The position numbers were made by a program, and so were the translations under genes. DNA of 64,000 nt from Trema orientale (taxonomy: Eukaryota; Streptophyta; Magnoliopsida; Rosales; Cannabaceae), in assembly GCA_002914845.1 (NCBI GenBank), contig JXTC01000019.1:1062912-1126911 (forward strand), read 5' to 3'. The notes beneath the pieces were generated by a model, which was given only the letters and a program-made list of their open reading frames with translations, ran no database searches and was not told the DNA's origin. Below are positions 1-10,029 of the stretch, one piece after another. The first letter of the stretch is position 1; each line of letters opens with the position of its first letter.

Positions 1-420
1 TTTTTTTTTTTTTTTTTGAAAAAACTGGTGCCCAGAAACGACGTGTCGTTTTCTAACTGAAGAGCCGCGTTTTCCAGTGTAAAACGACAAGTCGTTTGAA
101 GAATAACGGAGAAAACAACAAGTCGTTTTGATAGAAACGACGACTGAATGTCTGCAAGATAAACGACATGTCGTTTTTTGAACTTAATAAAACGACAGAA
201 TCAAACTCGAGCGTAAACAACATGTCGTTTTGAAGCTGCAGAAAACGACATGTGGTTTCTAAAAACGACAGAGACAAAAAATCGAAAAACTACATGTCGT
301 TTTTCATCGTCTTCAACCTCCAGCCGGGTCTTTTGACCCGTTTTCGACCCGTTACGGACCCAGTTACGACCCGACTGGTTTTCAGCCCTCCGGACACCGA
401 TTTTAACGTTTAAAATCATG
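1..420. repeat. cluster of ACGAC..GTCGT near-palindromes
   Basis: About eight imperfect copies of a short palindrome of the form AAACGACatGTCGTTT lie within 300 bases, spaced roughly 30-50 bp apart; some copies are degraded to one half-site. If the LTR call at 754-1145 is right, this lies in the leader or gag region of that minus-strand element. No retrotransposon protein is recognisable in any frame here. Function is unknown. Confidence 0.6.
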
Positions 421-739
421 TAATTGTTAGAAAATCAGTTACCTAATGATTTCTAACCTCAGTTTTCATCAAAAAATTCTAAATATGAAACTTGGATTTT
501 GAAAATCTTTTCGGGTATTTGACAAAATTTTTTTTGACCCGATCAGTTAATATACAATAGTATTCTGAAAGCTCCATTTAATATCACAAACAAGTTAGAA
601 AATCGATTACTAAATGATTTCTAACAATAGTTTACACTAAAAAATTCTAAATATCAAACTCCAAATTTGAAAAATCAAAACAGGTATACGGTCAAAACTT
701 TTACAGATTATGAAACTCAACAAGGTAGAGGCAAATCAT

Positions 740-751
740 GCTCTGATACCA
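740..751 (-). other. LTR retrotransposon primer-binding site
   Basis: Read on the minus strand this is TGGTATCAGAGC, the standard site complementary to the 3' end of initiator methionine tRNA. It lies 2 bp from the end of the LTR called at 754-1145, which fixes the element's orientation: it reads leftwards and leaves the window at base 1. Confidence 0.65.
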
Positions 752-753
752 AC

Positions 754-1145
754 TGTAAGACTTAATATGATCTATCTATGCAATAAAATAAACATGTAAG
801 ATCAAAATGGAAATTAAGCTTAAGGATCAGTATTACCTCCAGCCATTGCTCTGTTTTTTCTGCTGTTTCTGTTCTCGTACTGTATATTATATATATTACA
901 ATGTATTTGATCTTCTAAGTCTTAGAGAACCTTAACAGATGGTGTATATTTCTTTGATTATGATTCACAGACTTAGGGACCAAATAAAAATCACTCCTCT
1001 GTATAAACAAAACATTTTCCATCAAAACGTTTTCTCAGAGGTAATAATGGGCAGTAATTCACATTCAATTCTTCAGTTAGAAAACTGAGGATAATTGTCT
1101 AATTAATTAGATATAATGGACCACTAACGTAAGGAATATCTAACA
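754..1145 (-). mobile_element. putative 5' LTR of a Copia-like retrotransposon
   Basis: On the minus strand the segment begins TGTTAGA and ends TCTTACA, giving TG..CA ends, and is followed after 2 bp by a tRNA-Met primer-binding site. It is about 392 bp long and contains an AT-rich TATA-like stretch in the middle. The short LTR with this primer site suggests Ty1/copia, but the element's proteins lie outside the window and the second LTR cannot be compared. The outer boundary is inferred from the terminal dinucleotides only. Confidence 0.5.
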
Positions 1146-4079
1146 GTTAGAACCATTAAAACTCTGATAACTTCTATGTTATAGAAAGATAATTTCACTT
1201 TGTGGTCTACTATGTTAATCTTTTGGCAGCCAATTTGGTCTAGTGTTTGAAGAGCTGCTTGTGAAGGGTGGTAATTTACAGGAGCTTCACTTGTGTTGAC
1301 GCTTTTTTTCGATCGTTGTTGTCACACTTGCCAGTAGGCATTATGAATACTTGAAATTTGCAGGAAAGAAGGAAAACGAGGCAGAGTAACAAAAATGGTG
1401 GTCCCGAGTTCAAAGCCCCATATGGTAAGGATCTAACCATTAGTAAGAAGATTGCCAGCATGTAATTCTCTCTCTCTCACTCTCTATGCTGTTTAATGCA
1501 TGCTTTCATATTTGTCTTCGTACATAATCTTATTAACATTGTGTATTGTAATGCCTCTGAAGCATCCATAAATGGATAATTTACGTAAAATATTTGATAC
1601 TAGTTGTTTGGCTAGCATTCAGGAACCTATAAATATTATAATTTGACTTTTGATGTGTGATAAAATAGGTTTCATAAGAAACAGGACAGGACTAAGAACC
1701 AAGACTCCTACCGCTTAACTAACGGCTGTTTGTTTGATAAGTGTGCGAAAGAACAAAAGAACTGAGTTTCAGCCTTTTGGGCTTAGGGATCTGAACTACA
1801 AGGTTGTCCAATTAAAGAGGTCATAATACTCTATGCTTCAAAATCCAAGCTAGCTCCAACATATCTTGATTTGGTATGCTTTTTCGAATAAATAACTTGC
1901 AGCAATACACACACACTAACACTATTGGAATGCACTTCCATCTTACTGATCTTGCTAGGTTAGCTGAAAGCTCTGCGGCAGAAGTTGCTTTTAAGAAATT
2001 TACAAAATAGATTAAGTGCTTTTGCTTTTTATAACATTTCTTGACATTCACTATTTAAAGTTCTCTTTTGTACAAGGTGCCTATGTTGACTCTCTAGTAC
2101 CTTTTCCCCATATCACTATAGAACAAACAATGATATTGTGCACCAATAATGGAGGTATGTCATAATTTTCCATTATTGACAGAGTACAATGACAATTTGG
2201 AGGAACCGGAGGACATGAGTAAGTTTGTGGGGACAAAGACCTTGTATATATAAACTAAAAAAAAAAAAGAAAAGAAAAGAAAACCTACACAGATCTAAAA
2301 TATGATAAGACTAAATCCTTATAACAATAAGTTTGTGGGAACAAGCACCTTTACACCAATTAAAGGATTATTAAATAAAAAAGGCTAAGAAATCCTATCA
2401 GAAAGAGAGATGAACAACTCTCTAGTGGGGGAGAAATCAAGAGAAAAAGGAAGTACTATTGAGGAGGAGAGGAAGTTTTGTGAGAGAGAATAAGGGGCTA
2501 GTATTTTCTATTGTTGAGATTTATTATACTATGAATAATTCATACATCTAGTTGAATATTAGAATTAATATCTGAATTATAATTACCATGTTTGGTTGGT
2601 GCATGATTGGAATGTATAGAATAGTAACTTTTTTCTTTTTTTCCACAAAAGATACTCCTAGATATTAAGAGAAGCTAGACTGTAAAAGCTTATATAAAAT
2701 TAAGTTAAACAATTGTTATATTTAAGAGAGAATTTTGGGAAAAAAAATTATCTAATTTCATGTTAGAATAAAATAAATATTCTAGTGGTCATCTTTGGTT
2801 ATTAGAATTCCTCCAATTTAATGGAATAACCAGAATAGTGATTCTTACATTTTATTGTTAAATAAACAAAGGAATAAATTAATGTTCTATAGGAATTGTA
2901 CCACTAAACTAATCACCACCATAGAGTAGTAGCAGCGTCCCGTAGGAATGACAATTTCACCATTTCACCCATGTTATCCTCATGTAGACCACACTAATGA
3001 GAAAGGTAATACCCTTCCCTTAAGGGGATAAATAGGTAAAGTAAAGGTACAACTATTTTAGTGGGTAGAATCATAAAATAAGTGTATTTTACCCATACTA
3101 TACCCATTGTTATCCCTAGCATCACTCATAATTATTAACATCTTTTCTCCAAATGAAATTACAATATTACAATTGTGTATGGTGTTAAAAGTCATATCCT
3201 ATCATTTAGAGAAAGTTTTAGCTAACATTATCAGAAATTCAAGGGACCCCACCTTTTCAATATCACTTCATGTAGATCATGATCAGTTATTAATATTTAA
3301 TCAGTGAATGATATTAAACTATTAGCGACAAGTGATGAGTTGTACTCAACATTCATCAATTAGATATTGACCACTCGCGTGTCACATAAAGTGTATTAGA
3401 AAAATTGAATTAAATGAGATCTTTATCATTATGATTAAATATATATATTTATATCTATATATATATCTATATATAGTGTTTTAGCAAAAGATCCACACCA
3501 TTTCATTTGGATCAAATTAGACCTTCAATATATATATATATATATTATCAAATAGAACCGGACCCACATATAATATCAAAATTAAAACTTAAGATTATTA
3601 AAAAAGATATTTTTACCTTTTAAATTCATAAAACATAAATAAACAATAATATTTAGTGAAAATAAAAAGAGAGAATGACAAAAGTACTAAAAAAATATTC
3701 TTGTTTTCTATTTCCCATTTTGCCTTATTTTGAGTGAAAATAATTATTATTGAAACTAAAAAGAATTTAAATTATTCCAAAAAATTCAAATGAAAAAAAA
3801 AAAGAGAATGACAAAAGTTTTAAACAATTTTCTATTTTGTCTTTCTCTCTTTTTTCCCCCTCATTTTAAGTGCTCTCAATTATATAAACTATTTTTAATT
3901 CTAATAATCCTTTTTTATTTACATTTTTATGAGTTTAAAGAAATTTTTTTTCTACAATCTTAAGTTTCAATTTTGATTATATTTGTTGACTAGTGTTATT
4001 TGAAAGGAAAACACAAATATTTGAATGTTTAATTTGATATAAATGAAAAAATATTGGGTTTTCTTTGACTGAAAACTAA
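1146..4079. other. intergenic, no gene seen
   Basis: AT-rich sequence with many stops in all frames. It contains poly-A/T runs and TA-rich microsatellites (around 3440-3475 and 3530-3547). No coding exon, RNA gene or complete transposon was recognised. Confidence 0.55.
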
Positions 4080-4339
4080 GACTATGTTTACTAATCCATA
4101 ATAGACCGGAAGGGTAATGAAGAATAGGAAAGTAATTTCCTTTCTTTTTATTTATGTGTTTACTCATTTATTTAGAGCTCACTGTTTTGAGAATCCATCA
4201 CATAAATAAATAATTGAAGAATGATTCAATTTTTTATTTTTTATTTTTTATTTTTCTTTAAACTCATTTCCTTCCTCTCTCCTTTTTTTCCTTTCCTTTC
4301 CCTTTCTCTTTCTTTCATTACGGACTAGTAAAGGTGTGC
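4080..4339. mobile_element. Tourist-like MITE (PIF/Harbinger type)
   Basis: This 260-bp non-coding element is flanked by TAA on both sides (4077-4079 and 4340-4342). Its ends are imperfect inverted repeats: GACTATGTTTACTAATCC on the left, and GCACACCTTTACTAGTCC on the right read on the minus strand. A 3-bp TAA/TTA target duplication is characteristic of PIF/Harbinger elements. A relative lies at 19510-19727. This copy ends only about 340 bp before the BFA2 start codon, so it may be part of that promoter. Confidence 0.7.
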
Positions 4340-4429
4340 TAAATGTGGTGGGTTTTTTATACGAATTTAAGAGGAGGTCTTTTATATCAAAAACGACAGA
4401 CTGTGCATTCATATGCTTTAAATCTTAAG

Positions 4430-4445
4430 AACGACGCGTCGTTTT
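4430..4445. promoter_or_regulatory. ACGACGCGTCGT palindrome in BFA2 leader
   Basis: A near-perfect palindrome (AACGACGCGTCGTTTT) lies about 235 bp before the BFA2 ATG, with a half-site (AAAACGAC) about 40 bp further upstream. The same core occurs at 1-420 and near the DUF593 gene at 56005-56020 and 56106-56122. A regulatory role is inferred from position and symmetry only. Confidence 0.35.
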
Positions 4446-4673
4446 CATCTTTTTTCTGCCTCTCCGTTTTCCAACTTTCGGAAAAATATCAAATCCTACG
4501 AGGCTTATTAGAGCCGTTACTTTCCTCCACTGCTTCCAACTTCCATTATCTTTGTCCAAATCCAAAGCTGCATATGCCAAAACTTCCACAGGCGCAGCCC
4601 AGTCAGACCCATCTCTCTCTGGTGAGTATTTTTTTCATTCTCACAGTCTCACTCCACTAATATTGCTTGCTTA

Positions 4674-4691
4674 ATGAATGGGTTCCCTTAA
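4674..4691 (+). promoter_or_regulatory. overlapping upstream mini-ORF at BFA2 start
   Basis: An ATG at 4674 opens a five-codon reading frame (M-N-G-F-P-stop) ending at 4691. It overlaps the main ATG at 4678 in a different frame (ATGAATGG). Neither ATG has a strong -3 purine context; the main one has G at +4. If the transcript covers both, ribosomes starting at 4674 would have to reinitiate or slip back. Its effect is inference. Confidence 0.5.
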
Positions 4692-7344
4692 AATTTCCAT
4701 TTCTTTGGATGGGTTTGATTCGAAAAAGTTGAACTTCAATCTAAGCTCAAGCTGTCTTCATGTGGGTAGAGCCAGTATATTCAATTCTCTGAATAGGGTC
4801 ATTAAGATTAAGGATAATTCTTTGTCTTTGAATAGTGATTTAGTTAAAGAGAGCTTTATTGAGCACAAACCCAATTACAATGGCCAACATGACAACAAGT
4901 TCCATGGTGCTAAGAAGGAGAGGAGGAGGGAGATGGGTTCGAAAGTTGGTTTGAGAAGGAGTAGGTGGGAACGAGAAATAGAGAATTTGTTGGTTAATGA
5001 TGGTGAGATAGAGGTTAATTACTCTGTTATTGGGTCTGATTTGAGCTTAGAGCAGTGTAATACCGTTTTGAGGCGGCTCGAAGGGTGTAACGATAGCAAA
5101 ACTCTGAGATTCTTTGAGTGGATGAGAAGCAATGGGAAGTTGGGAGGTAACATAAGTGCTTATAATTTGGTTTTTAGGGTGTTGGGTAGAAGAGAAGAAT
5201 GGGGTACAGCGGAAAAATTGATTCTGGAACTGAAAAATGATTTGGTTTGTGATGATTATCAAATTTTCAACACTCTTATCTATGCTTGCTGCAAACTTGG
5301 GCGTGTTGGGTTAGGAGCTAAGTGGTTTAGAATGATGCTTGATCATGGGGTTCAGCCAAATGTTGCTACCTTTGGTATGCTCATGAAACTTTACCAGAAG
5401 GGCTGGAATGTTGAAGAGGCAGAGTTTACCTTTTCCCGGATGAGGAATTTGGGGATTGTATGTCAATCTGCGTACTCAGCATTAATTACAATTTATACTC
5501 GTTTGAACTTATATGAAAAAGCTGAAGAGGTTATTGGCTTCATGAGAGAAGATAAAGTGATACTCAATTTGGACAATTTGTTGGCAATGCTTAATGCTTA
5601 TAGTCAACAAGGAAAATTAGAGGATGCTGAACAGGTGTTGGTCTTAATGCAGAAGGCTGGCTTTCCCCCCAACATTGTCGCATACAACACTTTGATAACT
5701 GGGTATGGGAAAGCATCCAAAATGGATGCTGCTCAACGGCTATTCATGTGCATCAAGAATGTTGGATTAGAGCCTGATGAAACGACTTACCGTTCCATGA
5801 CCGAAGGTTGGGGTCGGGCTGACAACTACAAGGAGGCGATATGGTATTATCAGAAGCTCAGAGAGTTTGGATACAAGCCTAACTCATCTAACCTGTACAC
5901 GCTAATAAACTTGCAAGCGAAATATGGGGATGAAGAAGGTGCTGTAAGAACCCTTGATGATATGATGAAGATCGGATGCCAATATCCCTCAATACTGGGC
6001 ATTCTTCTGCAGGCATATGAAAGGGCTGGAAGAATAGATAAAGTGCCTTTTCTTTTGAAAGGTCCTTTCTATCAACATGTTCTTGTTAATCAGACTTCTT
6101 GTTCCATTCTTGTCATGGCGTATGTGAATCAAAGCCTGGTGGAGGAAGCTATCAAGGTGTTGAGGGACAAAGTATGGAAGGACCCATTTTTTGAAGATAA
6201 CTTGTATCATTTGTTAATCTGTTCTTGTAAAGATTTGGGTCATTTTAATAATGCTGTTGAGATATACACTCATATGCCCAAAAATGAGGAAAGGCCAAAT
6301 ATGCACATCATGTGCACAATGATCGATATTTATAGTATTATGGGGTTATTTGCTGAAGCAGAGAAACTTTATCTGGAGTTGAAATCTTCAGAAATTGCAT
6401 TGGACACGATTGGCTTTACCATTATCTTAAGAATGTACATAAAAGCTGGATCTTTGACTGGTGCATGTTCGGTTCTAGATGCAATGGACAAACAGAAGGA
6501 CGTTACTCCAGATATCCATCTGTTCCGCGATATGCTCCGTCTTTATCAGCGATGTGACAAACAAGACAAATTAGCAGATTTGTTCTACAAAATTTTGAAA
6601 AGTGGATTGCCGTGGGATCAGGAAATGTATAACTGTGTCATAAACTGCTGTGCTCGTGCGTTGCCAGTTGACGATATTTCCAGGCTTTTTAATGAGATGC
6701 TTCAACGTGGGTTTATTCCTAACACAATTACCTTGAATGTTATGCTTTATCTTTATGGGAAATCCAAGCTTTTCAAGAAGGCCAAGAAGTTGTTCTGGAT
6801 GGCCCAAAAGTGGGGCTTAGTTGATGTTATTTCTTATAATACTTTGATAGCAGCCTATGGGAGAAATAAAGACTTAGCTAAAATGTCATCGACAGTTAAA
6901 CTGATGCAATTCAAAGGGTTTTCAGTTTCCCTCGAGGCATACAATTGTATGTTGGATGCTTATGGGAAAGAAAAACAAATGGAGAGTTTTCGAAATGTGT
7001 TGCAGAAAATGAAGGAATCAAACTGTGCTTCTGATCATTACACATACAACATTATGATCAATATATATGGAGAGCAAGGATGGATTGATGAAGTTGCTGA
7101 CGTGCTGACAGCATTGAGAGGATGTGGTCTCGAACCCGATCTGTATAGCTATAACACCTTAATTAAAGCATATGGAATTGCAAAAATGGTGGAAGAGGCC
7201 GTAGGCTTGGTCAAGGAAATGAGAGAAAATGGCATAGAGCCTGATAAAGTAACGTATGTCAATCTGATTACTGCGATGCGAAGGAATGATAAGTTTCTGG
7301 AGGCTGTTAAGTGGTCCTTGTGGATGAAGCAGATGGGTTTATAA
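4678..7344 (+). CDS. BFA2: chloroplast pentatricopeptide-repeat protein BFA2 (At4g30825-like)
   Basis: An intronless 888-residue P-class PPR protein. About the first 60 residues are Ser/Asn-rich with basic residues and few acidic ones, consistent with a chloroplast transit peptide. PPR repeats run from about residue 155 to the C-terminus, seen as repeated 35-residue units with the pattern 'YNTLI.AYGK...EA..L...M...G..PD'. There is no PLS organisation and no E, DYW or SMR tail; the protein ends in WMKQMGL. Length and distinctive stretches (the VLGRREEW segment, the MINIYGEQGWIDEVADVL segment, the C-terminus) match the Arabidopsis At4g30825 protein, which I recall as about 904 residues. That protein is described as BFA2, which protects atpF/atpA transcripts for chloroplast ATP-synthase assembly. 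Function here is by orthology. An overlapping mini-ORF precedes the start codon. The gene is convergent with the RNA polymerase gene downstream. Confidence 0.93.
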   Translation: MGSLKISISLDGFDSKKLNFNLSSSCLHVGRASIFNSLNRVIKIKDNSLSLNSDLVKESFIEHKPNYNGQHDNKFHGAKKERRREMGSKVGLRRSRWEREIENLLVNDGEIEVNYSVIGSDLSLEQCNTVLRRLEGCNDSKTLRFFEWMRSNGKLGGNISAYNLVFRVLGRREEWGTAEKLILELKNDLVCDDYQIFNTLIYACCKLGRVGLGAKWFRMMLDHGVQPNVATFGMLMKLYQKGWNVEEAEFTFSRMRNLGIVCQSAYSALITIYTRLNLYEKAEEVIGFMREDKVILNLDNLLAMLNAYSQQGKLEDAEQVLVLMQKAGFPPNIVAYNTLITGYGKASKMDAAQRLFMCIKNVGLEPDETTYRSMTEGWGRADNYKEAIWYYQKLREFGYKPNSSNLYTLINLQAKYGDEEGAVRTLDDMMKIGCQYPSILGILLQAYERAGRIDKVPFLLKGPFYQHVLVNQTSCSILVMAYVNQSLVEEAIKVLRDKVWKDPFFEDNLYHLLICSCKDLGHFNNAVEIYTHMPKNEERPNMHIMCTMIDIYSIMGLFAEAEKLYLELKSSEIALDTIGFTIILRMYIKAGSLTGACSVLDAMDKQKDVTPDIHLFRDMLRLYQRCDKQDKLADLFYKILKSGLPWDQEMYNCVINCCARALPVDDISRLFNEMLQRGFIPNTITLNVMLYLYGKSKLFKKAKKLFWMAQKWGLVDVISYNTLIAAYGRNKDLAKMSSTVKLMQFKGFSVSLEAYNCMLDAYGKEKQMESFRNVLQKMKESNCASDHYTYNIMINIYGEQGWIDEVADVLTALRGCGLEPDLYSYNTLIKAYGIAKMVEEAVGLVKEMRENGIEPDKVTYVNLITAMRRNDKFLEAVKWSLWMKQMGL

Positions 7345-8699
7345 AGCTTACAAACTAAGGTACATCATTTTTGCCTTTGCTTTTTAGTCTCTTGTGTTAC
7401 CAAGTTACTATTTCAGGAGAGATATGTGAAAATTTATTAGGAGGTTTGAGTGATCCGATTAGTTAGGGTGATTTGTCTATGCTTTTTGATAGTGTTTCAT
7501 CTTATCTACATTATTGTTTTAAGTTTCCTAGATTTTGACTATCCACAAATAGGCTTTTTTATGTGAAACATTTTAGACTTCAATGATTACATGACTTGTT
7601 GAATTTCCTCCTCTTGCTTCTCTCATAGTCTTCCTAATTAAACAATTCTTCTCCCTTTTCTCTTTTCTTTGTACTTCTCTGTCTCTCACTTCTATCTCTT
7701 ACTCTTATCTTTTACTCCCAACTGCTCTACATCAGTTGTACTGCGTTCAGTCATTCACATGTGTTGAACAATTCATTGCATTGTCTCAGTTAGGCAAATT
7801 ATAGAAAGATTTCTTTCTCTAGTATGTCTTTTAACATGCACTCGTTTTACCTATTTGCTTTTCTACAGGCTGAATGTACAATTTGCTTTTCTACACGCTG
7901 AATGGATCTGCTTATTCCCTCAACGAAACTGCTTTTTCTCCCTCCAGATGTTCTGGACAATCAAGAAGATCTGCAGTTGTGGGAAAACGGTGTCAAGGAG
8001 GAAAGAGCATTATTACTGCATCTGGTGAAACTTGAAAAATCAGAGAATTATCAAGGGAGCTCTGATTGATTTATTTAAGAGATTAGGTGCCAATTGCAAG
8101 TCATTTAGAAGCACAAAATATCCCACAGAACTCGGCGGGAAAGTTCCAAGTCAACCGAAAAACCAGAAAGGAAAAAGGAAAAAAATCAACTAAGAAGACA
8201 GTCAGTCACCCTTCACTGTCCGTGGAGTAGAATGCTACCGGGACCTTCTGTCCTTCACCTTCTATGTCCATTGTCCACGGATACCTTCCAAAATGTTAGG
8301 AAAAACCTTATAAAAGTATAATATATATATATATGTGTGTGTGTATATATATATTTATATTCTTGCTTAAGTATGGCAGTTGCTTAGGAATTATGTCGTG
8401 TATTCCAGATGAAAGTCAAGGGTAAAGGTGGTACTTTATTGTACAAGCCGACTCTTGTAAAGCAGATCATGAAATTCTGCATGATTCACTTGAAACTCTG
8501 TAGTAAAACCAATCCATGTTGCTCTTGATAGTAATTTTTTCTCCTTGCTTTTTGTTTTGTTTTTGTTTTTGATATTATAGATAGTTAAAGCCCCATTCTG
8601 CATCTTTTCTCTATGTTTTATCTTTTTTTCCTTACATTTTTTCCAAATCTTTCAAAGGCAACCTCTTCCAATTACTTATATATATATATATATATATAT
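7345..8699. other. BFA2 3' region, no further gene
   Basis: AT-rich 3' flank of BFA2. A possible 3'-UTR intron runs from a GT at about 7360 to the AG before 7870, but this is uncertain. A direct duplication of about 27 bp, containing TTTGCTTTTCTACA, lies at about 7856-7908. TA/GT dinucleotide runs occur at 8320-8355 and 8675-8699. No coding exon was seen. Confidence 0.45.
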
Positions 8700-8937
8700 G
8701 GTTGCTAATCCAATAGGTATTTTTTTTATCTATGTGTAGGTATTTTTTTTTAGCCGTTAGAACATCATCTAATGATGATCCAACGACTATAATAAAGTGT
8801 ATGAAAAGACGTACATCATTAATATTTTCTCTCTTACTTTTTAATATAAAAAAATATTCATGATAAAATTTTACTGGCCAAAATGATACCTATGTATAGG
8901 TAAAAAAAAAAAAAAGATACTTACTGGATTGGTGCCC
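8700..8937. mobile_element. MITE inserted in a (TA)n tract, copy 1
   Basis: A 238-bp non-coding element. Its left end is GGTTGCTAATCCAATAGGTA and its right end read in reverse is GGGCACCAATCCAGTAAGTA, forming inverted ends followed by poly-T/poly-A. The left flank is a (TA)n microsatellite and the right flank begins TATAT. Copies 2 and 3 lie at 26942-27164 and 12901-13144. No transposase is encoded. Confidence 0.7.
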
Positions 8938-10029
8938 TATATCTCACCAAGCTAAGGAAGTTGATGAGAGAAAAATGGACGGAAAGCTTAAAGTGACATT
9001 TTAAGGATCATTTTCAGGACGACTCTTTTAATTAAGACTAATCATTCTTACTATATGGTCTTTATGATCGCTAATCATTTCTATTATGACTATGGTCTAA
9101 TAAAATCAATTATGGGTAAATACTGCAATGACTAATCCTTTAAAAAAATAATAATAATAAAGGAAAAAAAAAGAAAAAATTAAAAATAAAAATCATGAAA
9201 CTTGTCCTGATAAATGTCATTCGAGTCCAAAGGAACTCAGTTCCATCCAAACCCTTGATCAGGGTACAAACAAGAGAAAGACAATTTAATTAACAACTCT
9301 TTATTTGTTTGGATCAATGAAGAACGCATAAAACGGCCCTTTTACTAGAGGTTTGTTGAACAAATCTTTAATCAAATAGGAAATTTTACAAAGCGAGGAC
9401 AAGCTTCAATATGAAGGACGAATTGATACTTTTTCTCTCCATTCCTCATTTATTGTTCAAAATGTAAAACATATATTTTATACATGTCAGTAATAACCTC
9501 AATCTCCTTGACTAATAATTTACAAACATACATGTGATGAGGTTAGAATACATGAATCCTTGCATCCTTGAGATGTGTTCTCACAAAATAAGCTCCCCAC
9601 AGCCTAAAAACGCTGAAAGAACTCGGGTATTTGCCTCTTAATTCTTGCCTCCAAAATAGCATCTAAACAATGGAAGCTTTTTAACTTTCAGGACAGGATA
9701 TTTCTTGTACTGTCCTGTACACAGTAGAACAGTAGAACAATTCGGTTTTCATGATTGTCCTCCAACGTCAAGCGTGTGATCGAAGACATTGAACTCAATC
9801 ACCATCGTCCAAGACCTATCCGGATCAGAATTGATCAAAAGAACCATGTGTTCAAGATTCCTGTTAGTTTGGTCTCTCTAGGAGCAATTTTAGGCTCTTG
9901 CTTCCTACTTCTCAACCTTCAGTCCATTTCTACATGAACTTTTGCTCATTGACACACGATTATCTCGAGTGTAGGAAATGAATCACAATGTCTGCTGTGT
10001 AAGGATTGTATTGATCCCTGTTTAAAGGA
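8938..10029. other. intergenic and probable RPOT3 3' UTR
   Basis: AT-rich sequence downstream of the RPOT3 stop codon; part of it must be 3' UTR. A 60-codon open frame at 9755-9937 starts at TTG and resembles no family I know, so I do not call it. Confidence 0.5.

Noticed and set aside
1..420. Repeated palindromes as a CRISPR-like array
   Set aside because: Spacing and copies are irregular, the motif is a short palindrome, and the context is plant nuclear DNA.
9755..9937. 60-codon open frame with a hydrophobic end
   Set aside because: It starts at TTG, has no recognised homology, and lies in the probable 3' flank of RPOT3.
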